Shown: positions 1 to 8,229 of the stretch, in pieces | Numbering within the stretch: position 1 is the stretch's first letter | Layout: each line of letters opens with the position of its first letter | Assembly (NCBI GenBank): GCA_947501325.1 | Contig: CANMVC010000003.1 | Span: 101,830-165,829 of the forward strand | Reading direction: 5' to 3' | Source of the DNA: an uncultured Sphingomonadaceae bacterium | GTDB taxonomy: Bacteria > Pseudomonadota > Alphaproteobacteria > Sphingomonadales > Sphingomonadaceae | DNA: 64,000 bases | Translations under genes and position numbers: made by a program | Notes under the pieces: generated by a model | What the model was told of the DNA's origin: nothing | What the model saw: only the letters and a program-made list of their open reading frames with translations | The model's database searches: none

Positions 1-538
1 CCTGTGCCATCGCCGTGCGCCCTTCCCTTTCCAACCGGATCTCGAGCTCGTCTTTCAGACGATGCAGGAAACGGACGTCAGATGCCGCATAGTCACGCTG
101 CGCATCACTAAGCACGGGGCCGCCCCAGTCACTGGACTGTTGCTGTTTGGAGATATCCTGACCCAGAAGTTCCCGCACCAGTTCTTTCAGGCCATGCCGG
201 TCCGTGTAGGTGCGGATCAGTCGTGAAGCGATTTTTGTACAAAAGACCGGCTCAGCCATCACCCCCATATAATATTCTATTGCCGCGAGGTCGAAGCGGG
301 CAAAATGGTAAAGCTTTATCCGATCGGGGTCGGCCAATATCTGCTTCAAAACCGGAGCGCTGTAGTCACTTTCGGGATTGAAGCGAACAAGGTGCTCATC
401 CCCGCCGCCATCTGATATCTGCAACAGGCAAAGTCTGTCACGCAGCGTTTGCAGCCCCATGGTTTCCGTATCAACGGCGACTGGTCCGGCACCCAGTACA
501 CCTTCAGGCAAATCTTCTTCGTGGAAAAATACGGCCAT
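1..538 (-). CDS. rnd: Ribonuclease D (short form), C-terminus beyond window edge
   Basis: Translation from the ATG at 538 reads leftward off the window edge, giving 179 codons with no stop. It begins MAVFFHEEDLPEG and carries the DEDD-family 3'-5' exonuclease signatures: D23-T-E25 (Exo I), an F-A-R-F-D segment (Exo II) and a late D-Y-A-A-S-D stretch (Exo III). RNase D trims the 3' ends of tRNA precursors and other structured RNAs in the cytoplasm. Alphaproteobacterial short forms are about 200 residues and lack HRDC domains, so only about 25 residues should be missing. The start is the first ATG before the conserved exonuclease fold. It is transcribed away from the DUF4870 gene, with 285 bases between them. 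Confidence 0.9.
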   Translation of the reverse strand, partial: MAVFFHEEDLPEGVLGAGPVAVDTETMGLQTLRDRLCLLQISDGGGDEHLVRFNPESDYSAPVLKQILADPDRIKLYHFARFDLAAIEYYMGVMAEPVFCTKIASRLIRTYTDRHGLKELVRELLGQDISKQQQSSDWGGPVLSDAQRDYAASDVRFLHRLKDELEIRLEREGRTAMAQ

Positions 539-823
539 TACGTCTCGCTTTTCTGGATAAGGCTTGGTTGAATCACTTAGCAGTCGCCAATCATCTCAAT
601 TGAGTGGCGTGTAAACACAAATTTTAGGGGCAAATGCACGACAAGCCAGCCAAAGGCCGGTAGCAAGATCGGAATGATCAGCAGCGCCCCTGACATCGGA
701 TTCGAAATTATTTCAAAATTTGCTTCCATTGGCTATAGTATCTGCCGCAGCATCCGCCAAACAGCAAGAATAAGATTGCCGTTCACATAGCGATATATGC
801 GCAGGGATAAAGGGGAAGACAAA

Positions 824-1188
824 ATGACTGATCAATCACCGACGCCAGCTTCGGGCGGTTTCGATATGAATAAAGCCACGATTATCTCGTTGCTATATAT
901 ATAGCAAGTTTTGTCGTGGGCATTACCGGGTTGGTAGGCGTCATTTTGGCTTTTATATGGAAAGACGAAGTTGTTGGCACATGGGAAGAAAGCCATTTGC
1001 AGTTTCATATCATGACCTTTGTAATCGGTTTGATTGGTAGCGTGATCGGTATCATCTTATCCCTTGTCCTGATCGGCATACCATTGCTTATTGCGCTTGC
1101 TATTTGGGTTTTGGTGCGCTCGGTTCTTGCGCTTTTGAAAGCCCAGAGACAGGAACCCATTCCTGACCCCAAGACCTGGCTCTTCTAA
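824..1188 (+). pseudogene. DUF4870-type small membrane protein gene split by a frameshift in a TA repeat
   Basis: An ATG at 824 has a good ribosome-binding site (AGGGGAAG about six bases upstream) and encodes 26 residues ending NKATIISLLYI before TAG at 902-904. The next frame continues directly with ASFVVGITGLVGVILAF and runs to a stop at 1186-1188. Joined, the two parts give a small protein with two or three membrane segments that looks like the DUF4870 family, including the conserved C-terminal LLKAQRQEPIPDPKTWLF-type ending. The break coincides with five TA repeats (894-903); removal of one TA restores the frame. The family call is by recognition. The break may be a real mutation, a phase-variable repeat or a sequencing error. 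The downstream part could otherwise only start from GTG 916, without an evident ribosome-binding site. Confidence 0.7.
890..907. repeat. Perfect 18-base palindrome containing (TA)5
   Basis: The bases 890-907 read TTGC, five TA units, then GCAA, which is identical on both strands. The palindrome lies exactly at the frame break of the DUF4870 gene. A self-pairing TA repeat is a plausible slippage site in replication or in library preparation. Confidence 0.85.
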
Positions 1189-1377
1189 ATAACGCCCTCG
1201 TTCGGTGAACGGGATTGAACGGAAATTAACCTAGTGTGGATTTTTATTCGCATAAGCCTTGGTTTTTCTATATAGTTATGCGGCGCAATATCGGGATTCG
1301 CGTGGGAAAATGATCGTGCCATCGTCCGCTACGACATTTGATTTGATTTATTGGACGAAGTGAAAGACGATTCAAGA

Positions 1378-2058
1378 ATGGGTTTTGACAGAAACCGGCG
1401 TGGCAGAGGCCGGGATAAGCGTGACAGCTTTGGTGATGAAAATTTTGATGGATATCAAGGCGATAGTGCTCCACCAGTAGAGCGATACACACGACCAGAT
1501 ACGGGCTATAGCGGCGGCGGGCAGCGCGGCGGTGGTGGCCCAGGCGGCGGAATGCCGGATCAGGTTGTTGGCGAAAGCACCGGTAAAGTAAAATTCTTCA
1601 ACGCCCAAAAAGGCTTTGGATTCATTGTGCAAGATGCGGGCGGCGAAGATGTATTTGTGCATATCAGCCAAGTTGAGCGCGCTGGCCTGAAAGGTCTCGC
1701 CGAAGGACAAGGCCTGCGTTTTTCTTTGGTAGACCGTGGCGGTAAAGTATCTGCATCTGACATTCAGATTGAAGGCGATCTGATCGAAGTTGCTGAACCA
1801 GCAGCGCGTGAAGAGCGCGGTGGACCACCGACACGGGAACTCACCGGCGAAAAAGCCACGGGTACCGTAAAATTCTTCAACAGCATGAAGGGGTTTGGCT
1901 TTATCCAGCGCGATGATGGCCAACCAGATGCATTCGTTCATATTTCAGCGGTGGAACGCGCCGGGATGAGTGGCTTAGAAGAAGGCGACAAGCTGGAATT
2001 TGAACTGGAAGTTGATCGACGCGGCAAGACCGCTGCCGTGAACCTGGTTTCCAAATAG
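1378..2058 (+). CDS. Cold-shock protein with two cold-shock domains
   Basis: The 226-residue product has a basic and glycine-rich N-terminus (R/G/D-rich to about residue 66) followed by two cold-shock domains. Domain 1 (about 68-132) has GKVKFFN, KGFGFI and VFVHIS; domain 2 (about 162-226) has GTVKFFN, KGFGFI and AFVHIS. These are the RNP1/RNP2 nucleic-acid-binding motifs of the CspA family, which bind single-stranded RNA/DNA in the cytoplasm. Tandem-domain forms are common in alphaproteobacteria. I chose ATG 1378 (MGFDRNRRGRGRDK); an in-frame TTG at 1351 would add nine residues. The RG-rich N-terminus is an extra RNA-binding candidate. A strong terminator follows at 2083. Confidence 0.93.
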   Translation: MGFDRNRRGRGRDKRDSFGDENFDGYQGDSAPPVERYTRPDTGYSGGGQRGGGGPGGGMPDQVVGESTGKVKFFNAQKGFGFIVQDAGGEDVFVHISQVERAGLKGLAEGQGLRFSLVDRGGKVSASDIQIEGDLIEVAEPAAREERGGPPTRELTGEKATGTVKFFNSMKGFGFIQRDDGQPDAFVHISAVERAGMSGLEEGDKLEFELEVDRRGKTAAVNLVSK

Positions 2059-2082
2059 CCGATAATTGAAAATTTTAAAATC

Positions 2083-2109
2083 TAGCGGGCGAAAGTCCGC
2101 TATTTTTTT
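2083..2109 (+). terminator. Rho-independent terminator after the cold-shock gene
   Basis: TAGCGGGC pairs with GTCCGCTA (one G-U pair) around a GAAA tetraloop, followed by seven T. It lies 25 bases after the cold-shock stop codon, in the correct orientation. Confidence 0.9.
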
Positions 2110-2193
2110 GCCTATTTCTGTGATCAAGCAAAAAGCGGGAAGGGCCGATGGATAAAATGTCCACGACCCCTCCTTTGCGTTCCTTGACTGCAT

Positions 2194-2673
2194 TTAAGCG
2201 TTCTGAGAGCTTTCCAGCAAAAACCAGGCTCGCTGCTCTGCCTGATCGGTCCAGTCATCGATCACGCCGTCCGTTGCATTGTCACCTGCCTCGCCGGCGA
2301 GCTCTTTGGCCGCTCGCAAATTGGCCACTAACGTTAAATTATCCTGACGCAACTCGTTGAGCATGTCGTCGGCAGACACTTTCTCAGCATCATTGTCAGC
2401 GATATTTTGCCGTTTGGATATATCACCGATGGACGTTAGCGTTCTCTGGCCATTTTTACGCACCCGTTCCGCAATTGCATCCGTTGTCATCAAAATTTGT
2501 GCCGCCTGCTCGTCAAACATCAAATGATAGTCGCGAAAATGCGGCCCCGAAACATGCCAGTGAAAGTTTTTCGTTTTGAAATAAAGCGCATAACTGTCTG
2601 CCAAAACCGCGTTTAACGAATCTGCCAGCGCTTTTCTTGCATTGTCACCAGTTGTCATATCAATCTCCATCAA
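2194..2673 (-). CDS. dps: Dps-family DNA starvation / ferritin-like protein
   Basis: The 159-residue product contains the Dps signature NFHWHVSGPHF and the inter-subunit ferroxidase ligands at the usual spacing: H38, H50, D54, D65 and E69 (IAER motif). Dps dodecamers oxidise Fe(II) with peroxide, store iron and protect DNA. The length is normal for the family. The N-terminus is ambiguous: the first methionine is at 2673, but MTTGDNARK at 2656 is a close alternative and would be a more usual start. The gene stands alone on the minus strand, converging with the cold-shock gene. No OxyR or Fur site was identified. Confidence 0.93.
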   Translation of the reverse strand: MMEIDMTTGDNARKALADSLNAVLADSYALYFKTKNFHWHVSGPHFRDYHLMFDEQAAQILMTTDAIAERVRKNGQRTLTSIGDISKRQNIADNDAEKVSADDMLNELRQDNLTLVANLRAAKELAGEAGDNATDGVIDDWTDQAEQRAWFLLESSQNA

Positions 2674-2791
2674 TCTTACTTGTCTATGCGATGGATGTAG
2701 AAAGCCTGTTGCCCAAATGCCAACGCAAAACGCGGCTCTCTATGATCGCTTTTGTCGATATTAAATTCGACAATAAATCGATTTCTTAAAT

Positions 2792-3358
2792 CTAGACAAT
2801 TCCCCATGCGCTCAGGGCCATTGCGGCCCCGATCATCAGAAATATAATGCCACCAGAATAGCGGATAGGTTTGATGGGAACGATTTGCGCGAGCTTTTCT
2901 TGCAATATTAGAGCGGGAACACAGGCCAGCATGACGCCGATCCATCCACCGACAGCAGCAAATTCCCATGCGCCCGTCCGTGCTGCCGTCGCGGCCAATA
3001 TGAATTGCCCTTTGTCCCCGAATTGCAGGATGAAAAGGCCGAGAAAAGACGTCCAGAATGGGCCTAATGTCCACTTTTCCAGCAGGTCTACCGGTCTCCG
3101 CCATGCCACCATGCCAATCCCGGCAAGAAGCAAAGAAAGCGCATAGAAGAGCCGCAACGGCTCCTCGCTAATCCACTGGCTCACCACCGAGCCGCTCAGC
3201 GCTGATATCAAGCAATTGAGCAAAGTTGCTAGGCCAAGCCCCCAGATTATCGGCGCGATACGGCCATAACGAATGGCTAGGGCTGCGCACAATATCTGCG
3301 GCCGGTCACCAATTTCCGCTAGGAGTAGAGCAAATAAGGAGGTGAGGAATGCATCCAC
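2792..3358 (-). CDS. TMEM165/GDT1 (UPF0016) family membrane transporter
   Basis: The 188-residue protein has six likely membrane segments arranged as two homologous halves. Each half carries the family motif, but in altered form: E15-I-G-D-R-P in the first half and Q112-F-G-D-K-G in the second, where the family consensus is E-x-G-D-(K/R)-(T/S). Members export or import Mn2+ or Ca2+ (H+-coupled) in bacteria, cyanobacteria, yeast and humans. The altered second motif (Glu to Gln, Thr/Ser to Gly) may change ion choice or coupling. It lies 12 bases after a 111-residue unknown gene in the same direction, so the two are probably co-transcribed. Substrate cannot be told from sequence. Confidence 0.85.
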   Translation of the reverse strand: MDAFLTSLFALLLAEIGDRPQILCAALAIRYGRIAPIIWGLGLATLLNCLISALSGSVVSQWISEEPLRLFYALSLLLAGIGMVAWRRPVDLLEKWTLGPFWTSFLGLFILQFGDKGQFILAATAARTGAWEFAAVGGWIGVMLACVPALILQEKLAQIVPIKPIRYSGGIIFLMIGAAMALSAWGIV

Positions 3359-3370
3359 GGGGGCTCGCCG

Positions 3371-3706
3371 TTACGGCTGCCCGCCCAAACGCAGCGCCAC
3401 GTTGGCCATAAGAGCCTCAAGCATAGCGCCATTAATCGGTCCGCATTTCAAAGCTTCCCGCATGGCGGCAAGATAGGACTCTGCGACCACTATACCGGCA
3501 CCGCTTTGCAAGGCTTGTTGTAGTGCCGATTCAAAGGCACAGCTAAGATCATGCAGGGCGGTCAAATGATGTTGCGCTGCTTTTTGCCGTATCTGATCGA
3601 GGTGCATCAAAAATTGCACAGGGTGCTTTTCCACCAAGGACGACGGCATGCCGTCCAGCAAAGCCAGCATTTCCGCCTGAACGAGTAGATTTTGATCGCG
3701 ATCCAT
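3371..3706 (-). CDS. Uncharacterised 111-residue protein
   Basis: I do not recognise this protein. It starts MDRDQNLLVQAEMLALLDGMP, is predominantly helical by composition (many Leu, Ala, Gln), and has no signal peptide or membrane segment. Two His residues in Q-H-H-L-T and an Ala/Leu-rich C-terminal third are its only notable features. It precedes the TMEM165-like transporter gene by 12 bases on the same strand, suggesting a two-gene operon. The codon pattern looks like its neighbours, supporting a real gene. Confidence 0.65.
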   Translation of the reverse strand: MDRDQNLLVQAEMLALLDGMPSSLVEKHPVQFLMHLDQIRQKAAQHHLTALHDLSCAFESALQQALQSGAGIVVAESYLAAMREALKCGPINGAMLEALMANVALRLGGQP

Positions 3707-3910
3707 AGGGTTACCTCTTTATCGGGCCACTATGCAAAAATATGGTTAAAGGGCAGTAAATGATGGTCCGACAGTTTCGGCCAAGCCATATGGCCGCTTT
3801 TTCTTGACAATCGCCGCTGCTTTCAGCATTAGCGCGCTCAATTGCAGCGGATCGCGCCGGATTTTTTGGCAGTTCGCTTTTTCAGAAAATTGCTTTTTAA
3901 GGAATGCGCC

Positions 3911-4078
3911 ATGGCGAAACCAGCCAATGTAAAAATCAAACTCGTCAGCACCGCGGATACCGGCTTTTTCTACGTAACCCGTAAAAACCCGCGTAATCTC
4001 ACCGAAAAAATGGTGCAGCGCAAATATGATCCCGTCGTGCGCAAGCATGTTGAGTTCAAAGAAGCGAAGATCAAGTAA
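3911..4078 (+). CDS. rpmG: 50S ribosomal protein L33
   Basis: The 55-residue product [20 protein letters not shown] matches bacterial L33 throughout, including the [10 protein letters not shown] and [18 protein letters not shown] segments. It lacks the zinc-binding cysteine pairs, so it is the zinc-independent (C-) form, which is insensitive to zinc limitation. I chose ATG 3911 because the conserved N-terminus begins there; an upstream in-frame start at 3842 would add a non-conserved 23-residue extension. The gene stands between convergently and divergently placed minus-strand genes, so it must have its own promoter. Confidence 0.97.
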   Translation: MAKPANVKIKLVSTADTGFFYVTRKNPRNLTEKMVQRKYDPVVRKHVEFKEAKIK

Positions 4079-4116
4079 ACCGCTTTTTGCCGACAATTTG
4101 AAAATCGAGAACGTAT

Positions 4117-4485
4117 TTAGCGTTGCAAAACGCTCTGTACCGATTCGATAAATTTCGCCACCGATATGGGCTTGGAGACATAAGCCTCAGCTCCGGCGCT
4201 CAAAATCCGGTCTTCATCGCCTTTGCCGGCGTAAGCCGTGACAGCCATAATCGGGATGACTTTGAGTTGGGCATCTTTTTTGATCTGTTCAATCAGCTCC
4301 AGACCACTGATATGCGGCAGCTGAATATCCATAATCACCAGATTGGGGACAAAACTCCGCGCCTTGTCTAGAACTTCCCGGCCATCTTTGACCGGCTCTA
4401 CAACAAAACCATGCGCGCGCAGCAGATCGCAGAACAGTTTCAGGTTCAGCTCGTTATCCTCGACTACTAAAACTCTTTTCGCCAC
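4117..4485 (-). CDS. divK: DivK-type single-domain response regulator
   Basis: The 122-residue protein is a lone receiver domain: acidic pair E9-D10, phospho-acceptor D53 in VIMDIQLP, T83 in AVTAYA, and K105 in YVSKPIS. The MDIQLPxISGLE and AYxSKPIS stretches match DivK, which is phosphorylated by polar kinases and controls CtrA through DivL/CckA in Caulobacter. I chose GTG 4485 (VAKRVLVVEDNELN), with a GGAAGGGG ribosome-binding sequence about ten bases upstream; the open frame extends upstream without similarity. It is divergent from the DUF3572 gene, an arrangement that is common in alphaproteobacteria. Confidence 0.88.
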   Translation of the reverse strand: MAKRVLVVEDNELNLKLFCDLLRAHGFVVEPVKDGREVLDKARSFVPNLVIMDIQLPHISGLELIEQIKKDAQLKVIPIMAVTAYAGKGDEDRILSAGAEAYVSKPISVAKFIESVQSVLQR

Positions 4486-4538
4486 TGCGCGACTTGCCCC
4501 TTCCAAACGTCCCGTTAACCCTTTAGGCGAAAGCCCAA

Positions 4539-4826
4539 ATGGACACAAACAGCAATATCTCTGCAGAAACCGAAATATTGGCATTGCAAGCCCTGGGTTG
4601 GGTTTTGCAGGACGAAGACCGCGCCCAGCGATTATTGGCCTTGACCGGGCTAGACCCCAGAGAATTACGGTCGGGTTTGGAAGATCCGGCGATGCTGTCC
4701 TCGCTGTTGGGCTTCCTCGCTAATCATGAGCCCGATCTGGTCGCTTGTGCTGAATCAATCGGTGTTTCTCCCGAAAAACTGGCTGCGGCCGCCCAATATT
4801 TGAATGATCCTGGAGACTTTACATGA
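4539..4826 (+). CDS. DUF3572 family protein
   Basis: The 95-residue protein begins MDTNSNISAETEILALQALG and matches the small helical DUF3572 family, which is found next to divK in many alphaproteobacteria. It has a pattern of D-E-D-R-A-Q-R-L-L-A-L-T-G-L followed by acidic and leucine-rich helices. No catalytic motif is visible and its function is unknown. Its stop overlaps the ATG of the next gene by four bases, so the two are translationally coupled. The frequent linkage to divK suggests, but does not prove, a cell-cycle role. Confidence 0.8.
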   Translation: MDTNSNISAETEILALQALGWVLQDEDRAQRLLALTGLDPRELRSGLEDPAMLSSLLGFLANHEPDLVACAESIGVSPEKLAAAAQYLNDPGDFT

Positions 4827-5497
4827 GCCAAAAGCCGCTTCTCATAAGCGATTGCGACGAGGTGTTGCTACATATGGTTGTCCCGTTTCGCGAATGGCTC
4901 GACACCGACAAGCATATTCACTTTGATCTCGAGTCCGGGGATTTTGTCGACGCGTTGCGCCATAAGCATGACGGTACACTGGTACCCCGTGAAGATGTCT
5001 GGCCGATGCTCAAGGAATTTTTTAACGGTGAAATGCACCGACAAGGCGCAATTGATGGTGCGGTGGATGCGATAAACAAACTGGCAGAGACGGCCGATGT
5101 TGTGATCCTCACCAACCTGCTCGATGACCGCCGCGAAGCACGCGCCGAACAATTGCGCGCAGTGGGAATTGATTTTCCGGTTTATTGCAATCAAGGCGGC
5201 AAGGGCGAGCCGCTGGCGAAAATCGTCGCTGATCACAACCCCAGCGTCACCGTTTTTGTTGATGATCTTGGCTATCAACATGGCAGTGTCGCCAAACATG
5301 CACCCGACGTCTGGCGCCTCCACATGGTTGGCGAGCCCATTCTCGCCAAGCATATAAAGACCAATCCCGCAGCTCATGACCGGATTGATCTTTGGTCCAA
5401 TGCGCTGGGCTGGATTACCGACAAATTTGAATCGGGAAATGCCGCGCCAGCCATCGATTTACCGTCGGAAGAACTTGACCAGTTTGCCAAGACGTGA
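4823..5497 (+). CDS. HAD-superfamily hydrolase with atypical motif I
   Basis: The 224-residue protein has HAD motif I near the N-terminus as S9-D10-C11-D12-E13-V14, motif II around ILTN (T-N), and a motif IV acidic pair in VFVDDLGYQ. The usual D-x-D-G-(T/V) is D-x-D-E-V here, which is seen in a subset of alphaproteobacterial members. HAD enzymes form a phospho-aspartate and usually remove phosphate from small molecules; the substrate is unknown. Its start overlaps the DUF3572 stop (ATGA), indicating an operon with it, and the RidA and GDPD genes follow closely. Confidence 0.8.
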   Translation: MSQKPLLISDCDEVLLHMVVPFREWLDTDKHIHFDLESGDFVDALRHKHDGTLVPREDVWPMLKEFFNGEMHRQGAIDGAVDAINKLAETADVVILTNLLDDRREARAEQLRAVGIDFPVYCNQGGKGEPLAKIVADHNPSVTVFVDDLGYQHGSVAKHAPDVWRLHMVGEPILAKHIKTNPAAHDRIDLWSNALGWITDKFESGNAAPAIDLPSEELDQFAKT

Positions 5498-5510
5498 TTG
5501 ATTCAGCTTC

Positions 5511-5978
5511 ATGACAGATACAATCGAAAAGGCGTTGAACGCCAAAGGCATAGAGCTTCCCAAGGCGGCGGCCCCAGTGGCTTCCTACGTCCCAGCAGTG
5601 GCAGTAAACGGACTGCTCCATATCAGCGGACAGGTTTCCATGGCCGATGGCAAACTGATTACCGGTCGGCTGGGTGATGACATGACGCTGGAAGAAGGAC
5701 AACAAGCGGCCAAAGCCTGTGCCTTGATGATTGCAGCACAAATAAAACTCGCCTTGGGATCGCTTGATCGCGTGGACCGGATCGTCAAGCTTGGCGTTTT
5801 CGTCAACAGTACTGCCGACTATACCGACCATCCGAAAGTCGCCAATGGCTGTTCCGATATGATGGAAGTTATTTTTGGGGCTGCCGGACAACATGCCCGT
5901 GCTGCCGTTGGCGTCGCTTCGCTACCGCTCGGCGTCGCGGTAGAGGTGGACGCTATTGTCGCTATCAAGTCCGCTTGA
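5511..5978 (+). CDS. RidA/YjgF family protein
   Basis: The 155-residue protein belongs to the larger RidA subgroup (about 150 residues), with LLHISGQVSMADGKLITGRLG near the N-terminus and VASLPLGVAVEVDAIVAI at the end. RidA relatives deaminate reactive enamine/imine intermediates; the classical RidA has a conserved Arg near residue 105, and here R129 in HARAAVG is the likely equivalent. It lies 13 bases after the HAD gene and its end overlaps the next gene by 23 bases, so HAD, RidA and GDPD are probably one transcript. Exact substrate is unknown. Confidence 0.85.
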   Translation: MTDTIEKALNAKGIELPKAAAPVASYVPAVAVNGLLHISGQVSMADGKLITGRLGDDMTLEEGQQAAKACALMIAAQIKLALGSLDRVDRIVKLGVFVNSTADYTDHPKVANGCSDMMEVIFGAAGQHARAAVGVASLPLGVAVEVDAIVAIKSA

Positions 5979-6717
5979 TGCGCTACTGGCGCCGGCACCA
6001 GAACCGGCGCGGGTCGCGTTCCTGAAAGGTCAGCCCTATGCGCATCGCGGCCTGCACGGCCATGGCGTTTTGGAAAACAGCCCCGCTGCCTTCGATGCAG
6101 CGATAAAATTGGCTCACGGCATCGAATGTGATGTGCAGGCCGCCGAAGACGGCACCGCTTTTGTTTTTCATGATTTTAAACTGGATCGCCTGACCGGACA
6201 TCAGGGTAAGCTCGCCAATCTGCGCGCTAGTGACATTGACCAGATAGACCTGAAAGACGGACATGGAAAAATTCCGCGGCTGCGTACGATACTGGCGCAA
6301 ATAGCAGGGCAGGTGCCGATATTGATCGAGATTAAATCCAACAATATGCGTGTCGGCCCGCTCTGTCTTTCGGTCCGCAGGGCCTTGGAAGGCTATGCCG
6401 GAAAGGCCGCTATCATGTCGTTCAATCCACTAGTATCCGCATGGTTTCGCAAAAATGCATCCCATATCGTCCGCGGACTGGTCGTGACCGAAGAGGGAAG
6501 CAAAAACCTCAAAGGGCGCATCGCCAGGCATCAGAGCCTGTGGACGGCAAAGCCCGATTTTCTGGCCTATGACGTTCGCGATTTTCCCTCAAGTTTTGCC
6601 GCATCGAACCGCGCTAGAGGATTGCCAGTCGTCACATGGACCGTCCGTACAGCAAGCCAGGAAAAAATTGCCGCGATTCATGCTGATGAACCGGTTTATG
6701 AGATGCCTCAGACCTGA
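5956..6717 (+). CDS. Glycerophosphodiester phosphodiesterase
   Basis: The 253-residue protein has the GDPD-fold active-site motifs in order: A-H-R-G with L-E-N-S, E-x-D-V (IECDVQ), V-F-H-D, and E-I-K (LIEIKSN). These enzymes release glycerol-3-phosphate from deacylated phospholipids, using a divalent metal. No signal peptide is visible, so it is probably cytoplasmic. The only in-frame start before the conserved region is a TTG at 5956, which lies inside the end of the RidA gene (23-base overlap); an ATG at 5978 is in the wrong frame. Translational coupling is therefore likely. Confidence 0.9.
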   Translation: MSLSSPLDALLAPAPEPARVAFLKGQPYAHRGLHGHGVLENSPAAFDAAIKLAHGIECDVQAAEDGTAFVFHDFKLDRLTGHQGKLANLRASDIDQIDLKDGHGKIPRLRTILAQIAGQVPILIEIKSNNMRVGPLCLSVRRALEGYAGKAAIMSFNPLVSAWFRKNASHIVRGLVVTEEGSKNLKGRIARHQSLWTAKPDFLAYDVRDFPSSFAASNRARGLPVVTWTVRTASQEKIAAIHADEPVYEMPQT

Positions 6718-6731
6718 TAGCATCCAGACAC

Positions 6732-7895
6732 ATGCCTGATTCTCCCCCATCACCATCTGATCCAGCAGCCGTTATCGCACGGGTCGCAGACGATATTGCA
6801 AGCCTTCCTGCGGCGGAGTGGGATGCTTGTGCTGGCACTGCCAACCCGTTTGTATCACACGCTTTCCTCTCTGCGATGGAAGAATCGGGCAGCGTCGGAC
6901 CCGGGACGGGATGGAAATCCCTGCCGATCATCATCGAAGATCAAGCGGGGACAATCGCCGCCTGCCTACCGAGCTATCTGAAATCCCACAGCCAGGGCGA
7001 ATATATTTTCGACCAGCAATGGGCCCATGCGTTCGAAAATGCAGGCGGGCAATATTATCCCAAGATCCAGATTGCCTCTCCCTTTTCGCCAGTACCCGGC
7101 CCACGCTTGTTGTTGCGCGAAGAAGCCATGGCCGTTCCGCTATTGCGCGCCGCCGAACAGCTGGCAGCCACTAATGGCATATCATCCGTGCACGCGACTT
7201 TTATCATAGAGAGCCAGCTCGATTTTTTCCGTGATGCGGGATGGATGATCCGTTCTGACAGCCAGTTTCACTGGCGCAACGATGATTATCAGAGTTTCGA
7301 CGATTTTCTCGCTGCCCTATCCTCCCGCAAACGCAAGGCGATCAAAAAAGAGCGCCGAAAAGCACAGGAAGCTGCCGAAATCATCCATCTCACCGGCGAT
7401 GACATCACCGATGAGCATTGGGAGTATTTTTGGGTGTTTTACCAAGATACCGGTGCCCGCAAGTGGGGCACGCCTTATCTGACGCGCGCCGCATTTGATC
7501 TGTTGCACCAGAAAATGGGCGAAAAGCTGTTGCTGATTTTGGCGCTTCAGGACGGTGTGCCGATTGCCGGCGCACTTAACGTGATTGGCGAAGAGACTTT
7601 ATATGGCCGCTATTGGGGTTGCACCCGCGACATACCGTTTCTGCATTTCGAGATTTGCTATTATCAAGCCATTGACGCGGCCATTGCGCGCGGCCTGAAA
7701 TATGTCGAGGCAGGCGCGCAGGGTAGTCACAAATTGGCGCGGGGCTATCAACCTGTGCCAACCTGGTCAGCCCACTATATTGTAGATCCCGGATTTCGAT
7801 CAGCCATAGCTGACTATCTAGACCGTGAGCGGCGGGCGGTGGCCGCTGATATCGAATTTCTGGCCGAAATGGGGCCGTTTAAGAAATCCGATTAG
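6732..7895 (+). CDS. FemAB-like acyltransferase (peptidoglycan-related GNAT fold, PF04339 type)
   Basis: The 387-residue protein matches the family annotated as peptidogalycan biosynthesis/recognition or DUF482. Recognised stretches are ANPFVSHAFLSAMEESG, the YYPKIQIASPFSPVPGPRLL core, SRKRKAIKKERRKA, and ARGLKYVEAGAQGSHKLARGY near the C-terminus. Members are related to FemX/FemAB N-acyltransferases, which add amino acids using aminoacyl-tRNA, but the actual substrate in proteobacteria is not established. It starts 14 bases after the GDPD gene on the same strand and converges with the Sel1 gene. Confidence 0.85.
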   Translation: MPDSPPSPSDPAAVIARVADDIASLPAAEWDACAGTANPFVSHAFLSAMEESGSVGPGTGWKSLPIIIEDQAGTIAACLPSYLKSHSQGEYIFDQQWAHAFENAGGQYYPKIQIASPFSPVPGPRLLLREEAMAVPLLRAAEQLAATNGISSVHATFIIESQLDFFRDAGWMIRSDSQFHWRNDDYQSFDDFLAALSSRKRKAIKKERRKAQEAAEIIHLTGDDITDEHWEYFWVFYQDTGARKWGTPYLTRAAFDLLHQKMGEKLLLILALQDGVPIAGALNVIGEETLYGRYWGCTRDIPFLHFEICYYQAIDAAIARGLKYVEAGAQGSHKLARGYQPVPTWSAHYIVDPGFRSAIADYLDRERRAVAADIEFLAEMGPFKKSD

Positions 7896-7899
7896 CCTT

Positions 7900-8229
7900 T
7901 TAGGCTGCGCGGCGCGTGGTTTCCTGCAACCAGCTGCGCGCTTCGCGCTGTGCCTCAGCAATTTCGCGGGCGGTCATTTCGAGTGAAATTTCTGCGCGAC
8001 ACACCTTGCTTTCATCATGACCGGATAGAGAGGCCAGATTAAACCATTTGTGGGCCTCAATCAGATCGACATCCACACCTTCTGAACCAGTCGAATAAAT
8101 CACGCCCAGATCGAAATAAGCATTGCTGCTGCCTTGTGCCGCTTCTGCGAGCCGGCTTTCTATCAAGAAGGCTGCGCTTTTCATGCTGTTGCCCATAGTC
8201 TTCAAGTCCCTGTTCATGTTGCGCCTCAT
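7900..8229 (-). CDS. Sel1-like repeat protein, small
   Basis: The 109-residue protein contains one clear Sel1 repeat: AAQGSSNAYFDLGVIYSTG, then VDVDLIEAHKWFNLASLSGHDES, the alpha-alpha hairpin type used for protein-protein contact. It has no signal peptide. The N-terminus has several candidate starts (MRRNMNRDLK, MNRDLKTMG, MGNSMKS); the track start at 8229 is kept although MGNSMKS would also fit. It ends four bases from the stop of the FemAB-like gene, so the two converge tightly. A role cannot be assigned. Confidence 0.75.
   Translation of the reverse strand: MRRNMNRDLKTMGNSMKSAAFLIESRLAEAAQGSSNAYFDLGVIYSTGSEGVDVDLIEAHKWFNLASLSGHDESKVCRAEISLEMTAREIAEAQREARSWLQETTRRAA

Noticed and set aside
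1197-1215. CGTTCGGTGAACG hairpin after the DUF4870 gene
   Set aside because: Short five-base stem and no T-run after it, so not a terminator.
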